Below, one piece after another: positions 25,075 to 32,108 of a stretch of DNA of 54,881 nt. Made by a program: the position numbers and the translations under genes. The DNA is from an uncultured Oscillospiraceae bacterium (GTDB taxonomy: Bacteria; Bacillota; Clostridia; Oscillospirales; Oscillospiraceae), in NCBI GenBank assembly GCA_910588635.1, contig CAJUPW010000009.1, positions 32,196 to 87,076 of the forward strand, in the 5' to 3' direction. The notes under the pieces are model-generated. The model was not told the origin of the DNA and did no database searches. It saw only the letters and a list, made by a program, of their open reading frames with translations. The stretch's first letter is position 1, and the number at the start of each line of letters is the position of its first letter.

Positions 25075-25965
25075 ATGTCCGACAAGACCATGAAGCTGCT
25101 GGCCAAGCCCATGCTGTTTGCCGCGGCGTTTTTCTGGGGCGCCTCCTTTATGCTGATGAAGGGCGCCCTGGACAGCATCCCCACCGGCCACCTGATCGCC
25201 ATTCGCTTCACGGCGGGCGCCCCGCTGGTGGCCCTCATCAGCTGGCGGCACTGGAAGGATTTTTCCCTCGACTACCTGTGGCGGGGCGGTCTGGCGGGTC
25301 TGCTGCTCTTCTTGGTCTACTGGGCGCAGACGGTGGGGCTGGAGACCACCACCGCCTCCAACAACGCTTTTTTGTCGGCGGTGTACTGTGTCATCGTCCC
25401 CTTTATGACCTGGCTGCTCTTCCGGGAGCGGCCCGACCGCTACAACGTGGCCGCCGCTCTGCTGTGTATCACGGGGGTTGGCTTCGTCTCCCTCACCGGC
25501 GCGCTGACCATCTCCGCAGGCGACGGGTTCACCCTGCTGGGGTCTGTCTTCTGCGCCGCCAACATCATCGCCGTAGCCCGGCTGGGGCGGGATAAGGACG
25601 TGATGCTCTTTACCGTGGTCCAGCTGGCCACGGTGGCCCTGTGCGCCTGGGTTCTGGCCCTGACCACTGAGACCTTTTATTTCTCCGCTCTGGTCCGGTC
25701 GGAGGTAATCTGGCCCATGCTCTATCTGTGCGTCATGGCCACCGCTGTCTGCCTGGTGCTGATGAACGTGGGGCTGGTGTGGTCGGAGCCCGCCCCCGCC
25801 GCCGTGATCCTCTCTCTGGAGGCGGTGTTCGGGGTGATTCTGGCGGTCATCTTCTACGGCGACCCCCTTACCCCCCGCCTGCTGACGGGCTTTACCCTCA
25901 TCTTTGTGGGGGTGCTGTGCTCCGAGACCAAGTTCTCATTTTTACGGATGAAGATGAAAGCGTAA
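25075..25965 (+). CDS. EamA/DMT-family transporter (copy 2)
   Basis: The 296-residue carrier is clearly a paralogue of the previous gene. Both share the opening KTM..LAKPMLFAAA, the phrase NAFLSAVYCVIVPFMTWLLF (NAFLTAVYCVIVPFLTWAVV in copy 1) and the end FGV...IFYGDPLT..LL.GF.LIFV. It has ten membrane segments in two EamA repeats. The start follows CGGAGG. The tandem pair lies 46 bases apart and is probably transcribed together. Some members of the superfamily act as heteromeric pairs, but these two look like full-length independent carriers that arose by duplication. Confidence 0.88.
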   Translation: MSDKTMKLLAKPMLFAAAFFWGASFMLMKGALDSIPTGHLIAIRFTAGAPLVALISWRHWKDFSLDYLWRGGLAGLLLFLVYWAQTVGLETTTASNNAFLSAVYCVIVPFMTWLLFRERPDRYNVAAALLCITGVGFVSLTGALTISAGDGFTLLGSVFCAANIIAVARLGRDKDVMLFTVVQLATVALCAWVLALTTETFYFSALVRSEVIWPMLYLCVMATAVCLVLMNVGLVWSEPAPAAVILSLEAVFGVILAVIFYGDPLTPRLLTGFTLIFVGVLCSETKFSFLRMKMKA

Positions 25966-25996
25966 AAATTCCCCGCCGGATGGCGGGGAATTTTTT
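25965..25996 (+). terminator. Intrinsic terminator after the EamA pair
   Basis: AATTCCCCGCC pairs with GGCGGGGAATT and is followed by TTTT. It starts right at the stop codon. Confidence 0.85.
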
Positions 25997-26009
25997 AACA
26001 AAAAGAAAA

Positions 26010-26051
26010 ATAAAATTAAAGCTTGACTTTAATAAAATTAAAGTGTATACT
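26010..26051 (+). promoter_or_regulatory. Promoter with repeated operator-like sites for the DUF2089 operon
   Basis: TTGACT (26023-26028) and TATACT (26046-26051) are 17 bases apart. The direct repeat ATAAAATTAAAG occurs at 26010-26021 and 26032-26043, one on each side of the -35. An inverted element ATTAAAG/CTTTAAT also spans the -35. This suggests autoregulation by the HTH protein encoded downstream. Confidence 0.65.
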
Positions 26052-26077
26052 GGGACACACAGAAAGGAGGTCCCCCC

Positions 26078-26383
26078 ATGGCAATGGAACTGCTGCCCGA
26101 GTGGATGGCCGGGCTGGAGGAGGAGGACGTGGCCTTCATCAAAAAGTTCATTTTGGCCTCCGGGTCGCTGAAGGAGGTGGCCGGACAGTATGGCGTCACC
26201 TACCCTACGGTGCGCCTTCGTCTGGACCGGCTGATCCAGAAGATCAAGCTGACCGAGGACACCGCCGCCGACCCCTACATCGCCACCATCAAGCGTCTGG
26301 CGGTAAATGAGAAGCTGGACCTGGACACCGCCAAGGTTCTGATCGCGGAGTATAAAAAGACGAGGAATAAGGAGGAATTGTAA
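26078..26383 (+). CDS. DUF2089-family HTH regulator
   Basis: The 101-residue protein matches the C-terminal form of DUF2089. An acidic start (MAMELLPEWMAGLEEEDVAF) leads into a helix-turn-helix (GSLKEVAGQYGVTYPTVRLR) and a helical tail. The family is thought to bind DNA and often sits beside a small membrane protein, as here. The zinc-ribbon half present in some members is absent. The start follows AAAGGAGG. The stop overlaps the next start (TAATG). The regulated process is unknown. Confidence 0.82.
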   Translation: MAMELLPEWMAGLEEEDVAFIKKFILASGSLKEVAGQYGVTYPTVRLRLDRLIQKIKLTEDTAADPYIATIKRLAVNEKLDLDTAKVLIAEYKKTRNKEEL

Positions 26384-26829
26384 TGGCTGGAGCGGGAATT
26401 TTTATCGGAGTATTTGGACTGATGTTTTATTTGTTTATTTTGCTGCTGCCCGTCGCCCTACTGGTGGCTTTACAGGTGTGGCTGTGCAAGAAGGGTCCAA
26501 GACTGGGACTGATCCTGCCGAGCCTCTCTCTGGCTCTGTCTCTGGTAATGGTGTTTTCTATCGCGGCTTTCAGCGCGGTCAATGGCACAGTTGGCGGAGG
26601 CAGTCTGCGAGTAACAGACGAAAATGGGAATGTGATTCAGGAGGAGGTCATTCCTGCCCAGCCGGAACAGAAAACTGAGTTCGCCAGCAACACTCTGATC
26701 GCTGTGGGACTGGTCTTCCTGGTAACCAACATCCCCACGGCGGTGTTCGGGGGCATCTGGCTTCACTACAAGGGCCGCCGGGACACGGCGGCCGACCTGA
26801 AAAAAATGCGGATCGAAGATTTAGGATGA
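26383..26829 (+). CDS. Small membrane protein paired with the DUF2089 regulator
   Basis: The 148-residue protein has three hydrophobic stretches: about 5-32 (FIGVFGLMFYLFILLLPVAL), about 42-65, and about 102-125 (TLIAVGLVFLVTNIPTAVFG). A soluble loop near 68-98 contains VTDENGNVIQEEVIPAQPEQ. The C-terminus is short and charged. It starts within the stop of the regulator gene, so expression is coupled. It may sense an envelope signal or act as the target of the regulator. No enzymatic motif is seen. Confidence 0.8.
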   Translation: MAGAGIFIGVFGLMFYLFILLLPVALLVALQVWLCKKGPRLGLILPSLSLALSLVMVFSIAAFSAVNGTVGGGSLRVTDENGNVIQEEVIPAQPEQKTEFASNTLIAVGLVFLVTNIPTAVFGGIWLHYKGRRDTAADLKKMRIEDLG

Positions 26830-26830
26830 A

Positions 26831-26867
26831 CAATCACGCCTCCCCGGCCGGGGAGGCGTGATTGTTT
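26831..26867. terminator. Intrinsic terminator after the DUF2089 operon
   Basis: A 15-bp stem (CAATCACGCCTCCCC with its complement) is followed by TTT. It ends the two-gene operon. Confidence 0.8.
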
Positions 26868-26902
26868 CTGACGACTGATATTGATTTGAACAAGAAGCAC
26901 AT

Positions 26903-26937
26903 AATCGCTGGACAAATCCTAAGCGATTTGGTAAAAT
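26903..26937 (+). promoter_or_regulatory. Promoter and operator of the sugar kinase gene
   Basis: TGGACA (26909-26914) and TAAAAT (26932-26937) are 17 bases apart. AATCGCT and AGCGATT form an inverted repeat (26903-26909 and 26922-26928) around the -35, fitting a repressor site. Confidence 0.6.
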
Positions 26938-27001
26938 AAGAAAAATCAATTTTACCGCCCGCCGCGCTCCGGCGTCACGGGCACAGGAGGCCTTCTTATA
27001 T

Positions 27002-27937
27002 ATGAAAGACATCACCGCTATTGGAGAAATCCTGATCGACCTGACTCAAACTGGTATCAATGAAAGCGGCGTGCCTCTCTTTGCCGCCAATCCCGGGGGC
27101 GCTCCCGCCAACGTGGCGGTAGCGGCCTCCCGCCTGGGGGCCTCCGCCGCCTTTGTGGGCAAGGTGGGGGACGACGGCTTCGGCGCCTACCTGCGCCAGG
27201 TGCTGGAGGGCGACAAGGTGGACTGCTCCGGCCTGTACACCGGCAGCGCCCCCACCACCATGGCGGTAGTCGCCGTGGACAGCCGGGGGGAGCGCAGCTT
27301 CCGCTTTGTCCGCGGCGCGGACCGGGACCTGTCTCCCGACGAGGCCGGTAAAGCGTCCGCCGGAGGCAAATTCCTCCACTTCGGCTCGGTGAGCCTGACC
27401 GAGGACCCCGCCCGCTCCGCCACCCTGGCCGCCGTCCGGGCCGCCCGGGAGGCCGGGGTGCTGGTGAGCTACGACCCCAACTACCGCGCCGCCCTCTGGT
27501 CCAGCCAGGAGGAGGCGGTGGACTGGATGCGCCGTCCTCTGGCCATGGCGGATGTGCTCAAGCTGTCCGACGAGGAGCTGCCGCTGCTCACCGGCACCGG
27601 CCGTCCGGAGGAGGGAACCCGCGCCCTGGAGGAGCTGGGCGTGAAGCTGGTGCTGGTGACCCTGGGCGGAGAGGGCGTATACTGCCGCTGGCACGGGGAA
27701 TGCTGGCGGCAGCCAGGCGTTCCCGTCAAGGTGGCCGACACCAACGGCGCGGGCGACACCTTCCTGGGCGCCGTCCTCAGCCGGCTGTGCCGCCGGGGTG
27801 ACAAGACCCCGCTGGAGGGTCTGACCCGGGCCGGTCTGGAGGATATTCTCTCCTTTGCCAACCGGGCCGCCGCTCTCACCTGCTCCCGCAGCGGGGCCAT
27901 CCCCGCCATGCCCACCTTGGCCGAGCTGGAGAGCTGA
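27002..27937 (+). CDS. PfkB-family sugar kinase, probably fructokinase
   Basis: The 311-residue kinase opens with the ribokinase-family strand and substrate loop (GEILIDLTQTG, NPGGAPANVAVAASRLG). It carries the second PfkB signature DTNGAGDTFLGAVLS, whose Asp is the catalytic base. The length and the PGGAPANVA motif are typical of bacterial fructokinases, which phosphorylate fructose with ATP to fructose-6-phosphate. Other family members take ribose, 2-keto-3-deoxygluconate or similar sugars, so the substrate is an inference. The gene has its own promoter and lies just before the general PTS genes, probably in a carbohydrate-use cluster. Confidence 0.85.
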   Translation: MKDITAIGEILIDLTQTGINESGVPLFAANPGGAPANVAVAASRLGASAAFVGKVGDDGFGAYLRQVLEGDKVDCSGLYTGSAPTTMAVVAVDSRGERSFRFVRGADRDLSPDEAGKASAGGKFLHFGSVSLTEDPARSATLAAVRAAREAGVLVSYDPNYRAALWSSQEEAVDWMRRPLAMADVLKLSDEELPLLTGTGRPEEGTRALEELGVKLVLVTLGGEGVYCRWHGECWRQPGVPVKVADTNGAGDTFLGAVLSRLCRRGDKTPLEGLTRAGLEDILSFANRAAALTCSRSGAIPAMPTLAELES

Positions 27938-28013
27938 ATCTCATTTTGGTTGGATTTCCCCCCGCTTTTGCGGGCGGATGGCAATAAAATCAATTTGAAA
28001 GGAAGTCATCACC

Positions 28014-28277
28014 ATGAAACAGTTCACCTACACCATCACCGATCCCGTGGGCATCCACGCCCGTCCCGCCGGGCTGCTGGCCAAGGCCGCCAAGGCGCTG
28101 GACAGCACCGTCACCGTCACTAAGGCCGACGGGAGCAAGTCCGCCGCCGCCACCAAGCTTATGGCCATTATGGGCATGGGCATCAAGACCGGCGAGACCG
28201 TCACCGTCACCGTGGAAGGCGGAAACGAAGAGGCCAACGCCGCCGCGATGGAGCAGTTCTTTAAGGAGAACCTGTAA
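28014..28277 (+). CDS. ptsH: Phosphocarrier protein HPr
   Basis: The 87-residue HPr has the phosphorylatable His15 in GIHARPAG, taking phosphate from Enzyme I and passing it to sugar-specific EII proteins. The region aligned with the regulatory Ser46 of B. subtilis HPr (KSIMGVMSLG) reads TKLMAIMGMG. The serine position is occupied by Lys48, so control by HPr kinase/phosphorylase at this site is unlikely. GAAAGGAAG precedes the start. The Enzyme I gene follows after 48 bases, forming the usual ptsHI pair. No sugar-specific EII gene is present in the window. Confidence 0.92.
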   Translation: MKQFTYTITDPVGIHARPAGLLAKAAKALDSTVTVTKADGSKSAAATKLMAIMGMGIKTGETVTVTVEGGNEEANAAAMEQFFKENL

Positions 28278-28325
28278 GAACCGCGCCCTGTTTTGGGGAA
28301 GAAAAAGCAATAAGGAGGCAGTTCC

Positions 28326-29957
28326 ATGCAGGTTGCAACCGGAAAATCCATTTTGAACGGCATTGCCATCGGCCCTCTGCGCATCTATAAAAAAGCGGAG
28401 GTCCAGACCAGCCAGACCTCCAGCCTCACCCCCGAGGAGGAGTGGAAGCGCTTCCAGGCCGCCAAGGAGAAAGCCCAGGAGCAGCTGGGCGGCCTCTACA
28501 ACAAGGCTCTGGAAGAGGTGGGCGAGGACAACGCCGCCATCTTCGAGATACACCAGATGATGCTGGACGATGACGACTATCTGGAGGCCATCCAGGGCAT
28601 CATCGAGACCCAGGGAGCCTCCGCCGAGTACGCCACCGAGGCCACCGGCGAGAATTTCTCCGCCGCCTTCGCCGCCATGGACGACGAGTATATGCGGGCC
28701 CGGGCCACCGATGTGAAGGACATCTCCCGCCGGGTGGTGAACATCCTCACCGGCGCGGACGACGCCTCCATGCAGGACGACCAGCCCGCCATCCTGGTGG
28801 CCGACGACCTGACTCCCAGCGAGACGGTGCAGCTGGACAAGAGCAAGCTGCTGGGCTTCATCACCCGGTACGGCTCCTCCAACAGCCACACCGCCATCCT
28901 GGCCCGGACCATGAACATTCCCGCCCTGATCGGCGTGGACTTTGACGACAGCTGGGACGGCCAGTCCGCCATTCTGGACGGCTACAACCACTGCGTCTAT
29001 ATCGACCCCGCCGCCGAGCTGCTGGCCTCCATGGAGGCCAAGCGCAAGGAGGACCTGAAGCAGGCCGCCCTTCTGCAGGGACTGAAAAAGAAGCCCAATA
29101 TCACCCTGGACGGCCGGGAGATCAAGGTGTATTCCAACATCGGCAACGCCGGCGACGTGGGGCTGGTGCTCCAGAACGACGCCCAGGGCATCGGCCTGTT
29201 CCGCAGCGAGTTCATCTACCTGGAGTCGGAGGACTTCCCCACCGAGGACGCCCAGTTCGCCATCTACAAGCGGGTGGTGGAGACCATGGCCGGAAAAAAG
29301 GTCATCATCCGCACGCTGGACATCGGCGCGGACAAGCAGGCCTCCTACTTTAACCTGGACAAGGAGGAGAACCCCGCCTTGGGCTACCGGGCCATCCGCA
29401 TCTGCCTGACCCGGAAGGAGATCTTCAAGACCCAGCTCCGGGCCATCCTGCGGGCCAGCGCCTACGGCACGGTGTCCATCATGTTCCCCATGGTCATATC
29501 CGTGCGGGAGGTGCGGGACGCCAAGGAGATTCTGGAGGAGTGCAGAGCCGAGCTGAAGGAGCGGGGCGTGGCCATGGGCGACGTGGAGATCGGCATCATG
29601 GTGGAGACCCCCGCCGCCGTGATGATGGCCGACGAGCTGGCCGAGGAGGTGGACTTCTTCTCCCTGGGCACCAACGATCTGACCCAGTACACCCTGGCCA
29701 TCGACCGCCAGAACCCCAAGCTGGACAATTTCTACGACCCCCACCACCCCGCCATCCTGCGGATGATTAAGCACACCGTCCAGGCCGGGCACCGCCACGG
29801 CTGCTGGGTGGGCATCTGCGGCGAGCTGGGCGCGGACCAGAAGCTCACCGAGACCTTCCTCAAGATGGGCCTGGACGAGCTGTCCGTCTCCCCCTCCGCC
29901 ATTCTCCCTCTGCGCAAGCTGATCCGCGGCCTGGATTTGAGCCAGGATAAAGAATAA
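28326..29957 (+). CDS. ptsI: PTS Enzyme I (phosphoenolpyruvate-protein phosphotransferase)
   Basis: The 543-residue protein starts the PTS chain by taking phosphate from phosphoenolpyruvate and giving it to HPr. The N-terminal HPr-binding helical domain (about 1-145) is followed by the phospho-His domain with GSSNSHTAILART (active His) and the PEP-binding TIM barrel. The barrel shows GIGLFRSEFIYLE, RTLDIGADK and the second signature FFSLGTNDLTQYTLAIDRQN. It is slightly shorter than the ~570 residues of B. subtilis. GGAGG lies 9 bases upstream of the ATG. A strong terminator follows. Confidence 0.95.
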   Translation: MQVATGKSILNGIAIGPLRIYKKAEVQTSQTSSLTPEEEWKRFQAAKEKAQEQLGGLYNKALEEVGEDNAAIFEIHQMMLDDDDYLEAIQGIIETQGASAEYATEATGENFSAAFAAMDDEYMRARATDVKDISRRVVNILTGADDASMQDDQPAILVADDLTPSETVQLDKSKLLGFITRYGSSNSHTAILARTMNIPALIGVDFDDSWDGQSAILDGYNHCVYIDPAAELLASMEAKRKEDLKQAALLQGLKKKPNITLDGREIKVYSNIGNAGDVGLVLQNDAQGIGLFRSEFIYLESEDFPTEDAQFAIYKRVVETMAGKKVIIRTLDIGADKQASYFNLDKEENPALGYRAIRICLTRKEIFKTQLRAILRASAYGTVSIMFPMVISVREVRDAKEILEECRAELKERGVAMGDVEIGIMVETPAAVMMADELAEEVDFFSLGTNDLTQYTLAIDRQNPKLDNFYDPHHPAILRMIKHTVQAGHRHGCWVGICGELGADQKLTETFLKMGLDELSVSPSAILPLRKLIRGLDLSQDKE

Positions 29958-29972
29958 CTGACCCAACCCGTG

Positions 29973-30010
29973 TGCGGGGGGCGGCCTCTGGGCCGCCCCC
30001 CGCATTTTTT
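29973..30010 (+). terminator. Intrinsic terminator after ptsI
   Basis: TGCGGGGGGCGGCC pairs with GGCCGCCCCCCGCA and is followed by TTTTTT. Confidence 0.93.
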
Positions 30011-30033
30011 CAAAAATTTTTTCGCGGCGGGTC

Positions 30034-30060
30034 TAAACTTTTGGAAAAAGCAGCCGATAC
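30034..30060 (+). promoter_or_regulatory. Sigma-28 (SigD) promoter of the flagellin gene
   Basis: TAAA and GCCGATAC are separated by 15 bases, nearly the exact consensus of flagellar sigma-28 promoters (TAAA, 15, GCCGATAA). The transcript would start near 30067 and carry a leader of about 190 bases before the flagellin ATG. That leader contains several GGA motifs (AAAGGATTCAAGGGGAG) that might bind CsrA, a known repressor of flagellin translation in Firmicutes. The leader itself holds no gene. Confidence 0.85.
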
Positions 30061-30257
30061 AATAGGTGTCAGGGGGCTCATCCCCACTGGACTGCGGTTT
30101 CAAAGCGGCTGACGAGCCGGTTTGGAATAAAGTACGGCGTCAAGCGCTGTGGGAAGCTGTGGCCACGGCTTTCCGGAGCGGGAGACGCAAAAAGACCTGT
30201 GCTTCGTTGAAAGGATTCAAGGGGAGCACATTAATAGACTGAAAGGAGTCAAAGTTT

Positions 30258-32003
30258 ATGCGTATTCAGCACAACATTATGGCGATGAACGCCTACCGCA
30301 ACTACACCAACAACACCTCCGCCGTTGCCAAGAACCTGGAGAAGCTGAGCTCCGGCTACCGGATCAACCGCGCCGGCGACGACGCCGCCGGTCTGGCCAT
30401 CTCCGAGAAGATGCGCGCTCAGATCACCGGCCTGTCCGCCGCTCAGAAGAACGTGAAGGACGGCATCTCCCTGGTGAAGACCGCTGAGGGCGCCACCCAG
30501 GAGATCCACGACATGCTCAACCGCATGGTCTATCTGGCTGAGCAGTCCTCCAACGGCACTTATCAGGACGAGGTGGACCGCGAGGCCATCACCAACGAGT
30601 TCGAGCAGCTCAAGTCTGAAATCAACCGCATCGCCGACAGCTCCAACTTCAACGGCATCAAGCTGCTGGACGGCTCTCTGGGTGCCGATGTGAAGGTCGC
30701 CGGCGAGACCGATATGACCGTCACCGTGCTGGCCGACGGCCAGCTGGCCAAGTCCCCCCAGGCCGGCGCCTACTCCATCGACTTCACCGACGCCAAGATC
30801 ACCAACGTTCAGACTACGGCTACCTCCAGCGCCACGTTCACTATTTTCGGCAAGACGCTGGCTATCGGCGATCCTACCAAGGGCGGTGTAAAACTCGGCG
30901 CGGGTGAGTCCCTTGAGGGCGCTGATCTGGCCCAGGCCATTGCGGATGCTTGGAACGCGCAGACAGCTTCCAAGGCCACCGAGCTCCACGGCGTGGTGGC
31001 CAAGGCCACTGTGGAGGGCAACAAGGTCGTCTTCACCATGGAGAAGGCTCCCTCCGCTATTGATGCCGCTTTCACCGCCACCACCGGCGCGTTCAACACC
31101 GCCGATGGCAAGCTTACCCAGAACAACGCCCACGAGCTCACCGTCACCGTGGAGGAGGAGCCCATCTCCAACACTTCCGGCCGCCTGTACGGTATGGCCA
31201 GCGTGACCCTCACCGCCGACCACTTCAAGGATGGCTCCACCATCAAGATCGGCGACAGCACCTATGTGGTCGCCAAGGGTCCCAACAGCAAGTATAAGGA
31301 CATGGACAACGTCATCGACCTGTCCGATCAGATCGGCGACGTGGACCTGAAGGTCGCTGTTTCCCGCCTGTCTGAGGCCGCCAAGGACAACAAGAACTTC
31401 AAGGTCGGTACTACTGTGGCCACCGGCGTGATCACCCTCACCGAGCGCGAGGGCGGCGTGGACTACACCAAGAACAACCTGGCTGGCAAGGACAACAAGG
31501 GCACCAATATTGCCGCCGGCACCAAGCCCCAGGCTAAGGACGCCACTCAGGCTGACTGGGCCGGCCTGATCCGCACCGGCACTGTGGACACCACCGCCAA
31601 GGGCAAGCCCCTGACCCTCCAGATCGGCGACACCTCCGACAGCTTCAACCAGCTGAAGGTCTCCATCAAGGACATGCACACCAAGGCGCTGGGCATCGAC
31701 AAGCTGTCTCTGGGCACCCAGACCGGCGCGCAGGCGGCCGTCTCCGCCATCAAGGACGCCATCAACTACGTCTCCGATGTCCGCGGCACCTTGGGTGCCA
31801 CCCAGAACCGTCTGGAGCACACCAGCAACAACCTGTCCGTCATGAAGGAGAACATCCAGGACGCCGAGAGCTCCATCCGCGACACCGACATCGCCGAGGA
31901 GATGATGGCCTACACCAAGAACAACATCCTGGTGCAGTCCGCTCAGGCCATGCTGGCCCAGGCCAACCAGGTGCCTCAGGGCGTCCTGCAGCTGCTGGGC
32001 TAA
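30258..32003 (+). CDS. fliC: Flagellin
   Basis: The 581-residue flagellin has the conserved N-terminal D0/D1 helices (MRIQHNIMAMNAYRNYTNNT, LSSGYRINRAGDDAAGLAIS) and C-terminal D1/D0 helices (NTDIAEEMMAYTK-type run, ending AQANQVPQGVLQLLG). These pack the filament core. A long Thr/Ala/Lys-rich middle (about 140-480) forms the variable outer domain, larger than in the ~300-residue B. subtilis Hag. AAAGGAGTC precedes the start, and transcription is from the sigma-28 promoter. The many Lys residues in the outer domain are possible targets of the FliB methylase encoded downstream, and the Ser/Thr residues are possible targets of other modification. Confidence 0.96.
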   Translation: MRIQHNIMAMNAYRNYTNNTSAVAKNLEKLSSGYRINRAGDDAAGLAISEKMRAQITGLSAAQKNVKDGISLVKTAEGATQEIHDMLNRMVYLAEQSSNGTYQDEVDREAITNEFEQLKSEINRIADSSNFNGIKLLDGSLGADVKVAGETDMTVTVLADGQLAKSPQAGAYSIDFTDAKITNVQTTATSSATFTIFGKTLAIGDPTKGGVKLGAGESLEGADLAQAIADAWNAQTASKATELHGVVAKATVEGNKVVFTMEKAPSAIDAAFTATTGAFNTADGKLTQNNAHELTVTVEEEPISNTSGRLYGMASVTLTADHFKDGSTIKIGDSTYVVAKGPNSKYKDMDNVIDLSDQIGDVDLKVAVSRLSEAAKDNKNFKVGTTVATGVITLTEREGGVDYTKNNLAGKDNKGTNIAAGTKPQAKDATQADWAGLIRTGTVDTTAKGKPLTLQIGDTSDSFNQLKVSIKDMHTKALGIDKLSLGTQTGAQAAVSAIKDAINYVSDVRGTLGATQNRLEHTSNNLSVMKENIQDAESSIRDTDIAEEMMAYTKNNILVQSAQAMLAQANQVPQGVLQLLG

Positions 32004-32044
32004 TCCGTCTCCGGATTGTAACGCAATATCGCATAATTCAACAA

Positions 32045-32076
32045 AAAAGGGGCTGGGCCTGCGCCCGGCCCCTTTT
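32045..32076 (+). terminator. Intrinsic terminator after flagellin
   Basis: AAAAGGGGCTGGGC pairs with GCCCGGCCCCTTTT around CTGC. Confidence 0.9.
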
Positions 32077-32108
32077 ATAAATGATATATAGAGGAAAGGA
32101 AACCTCCT

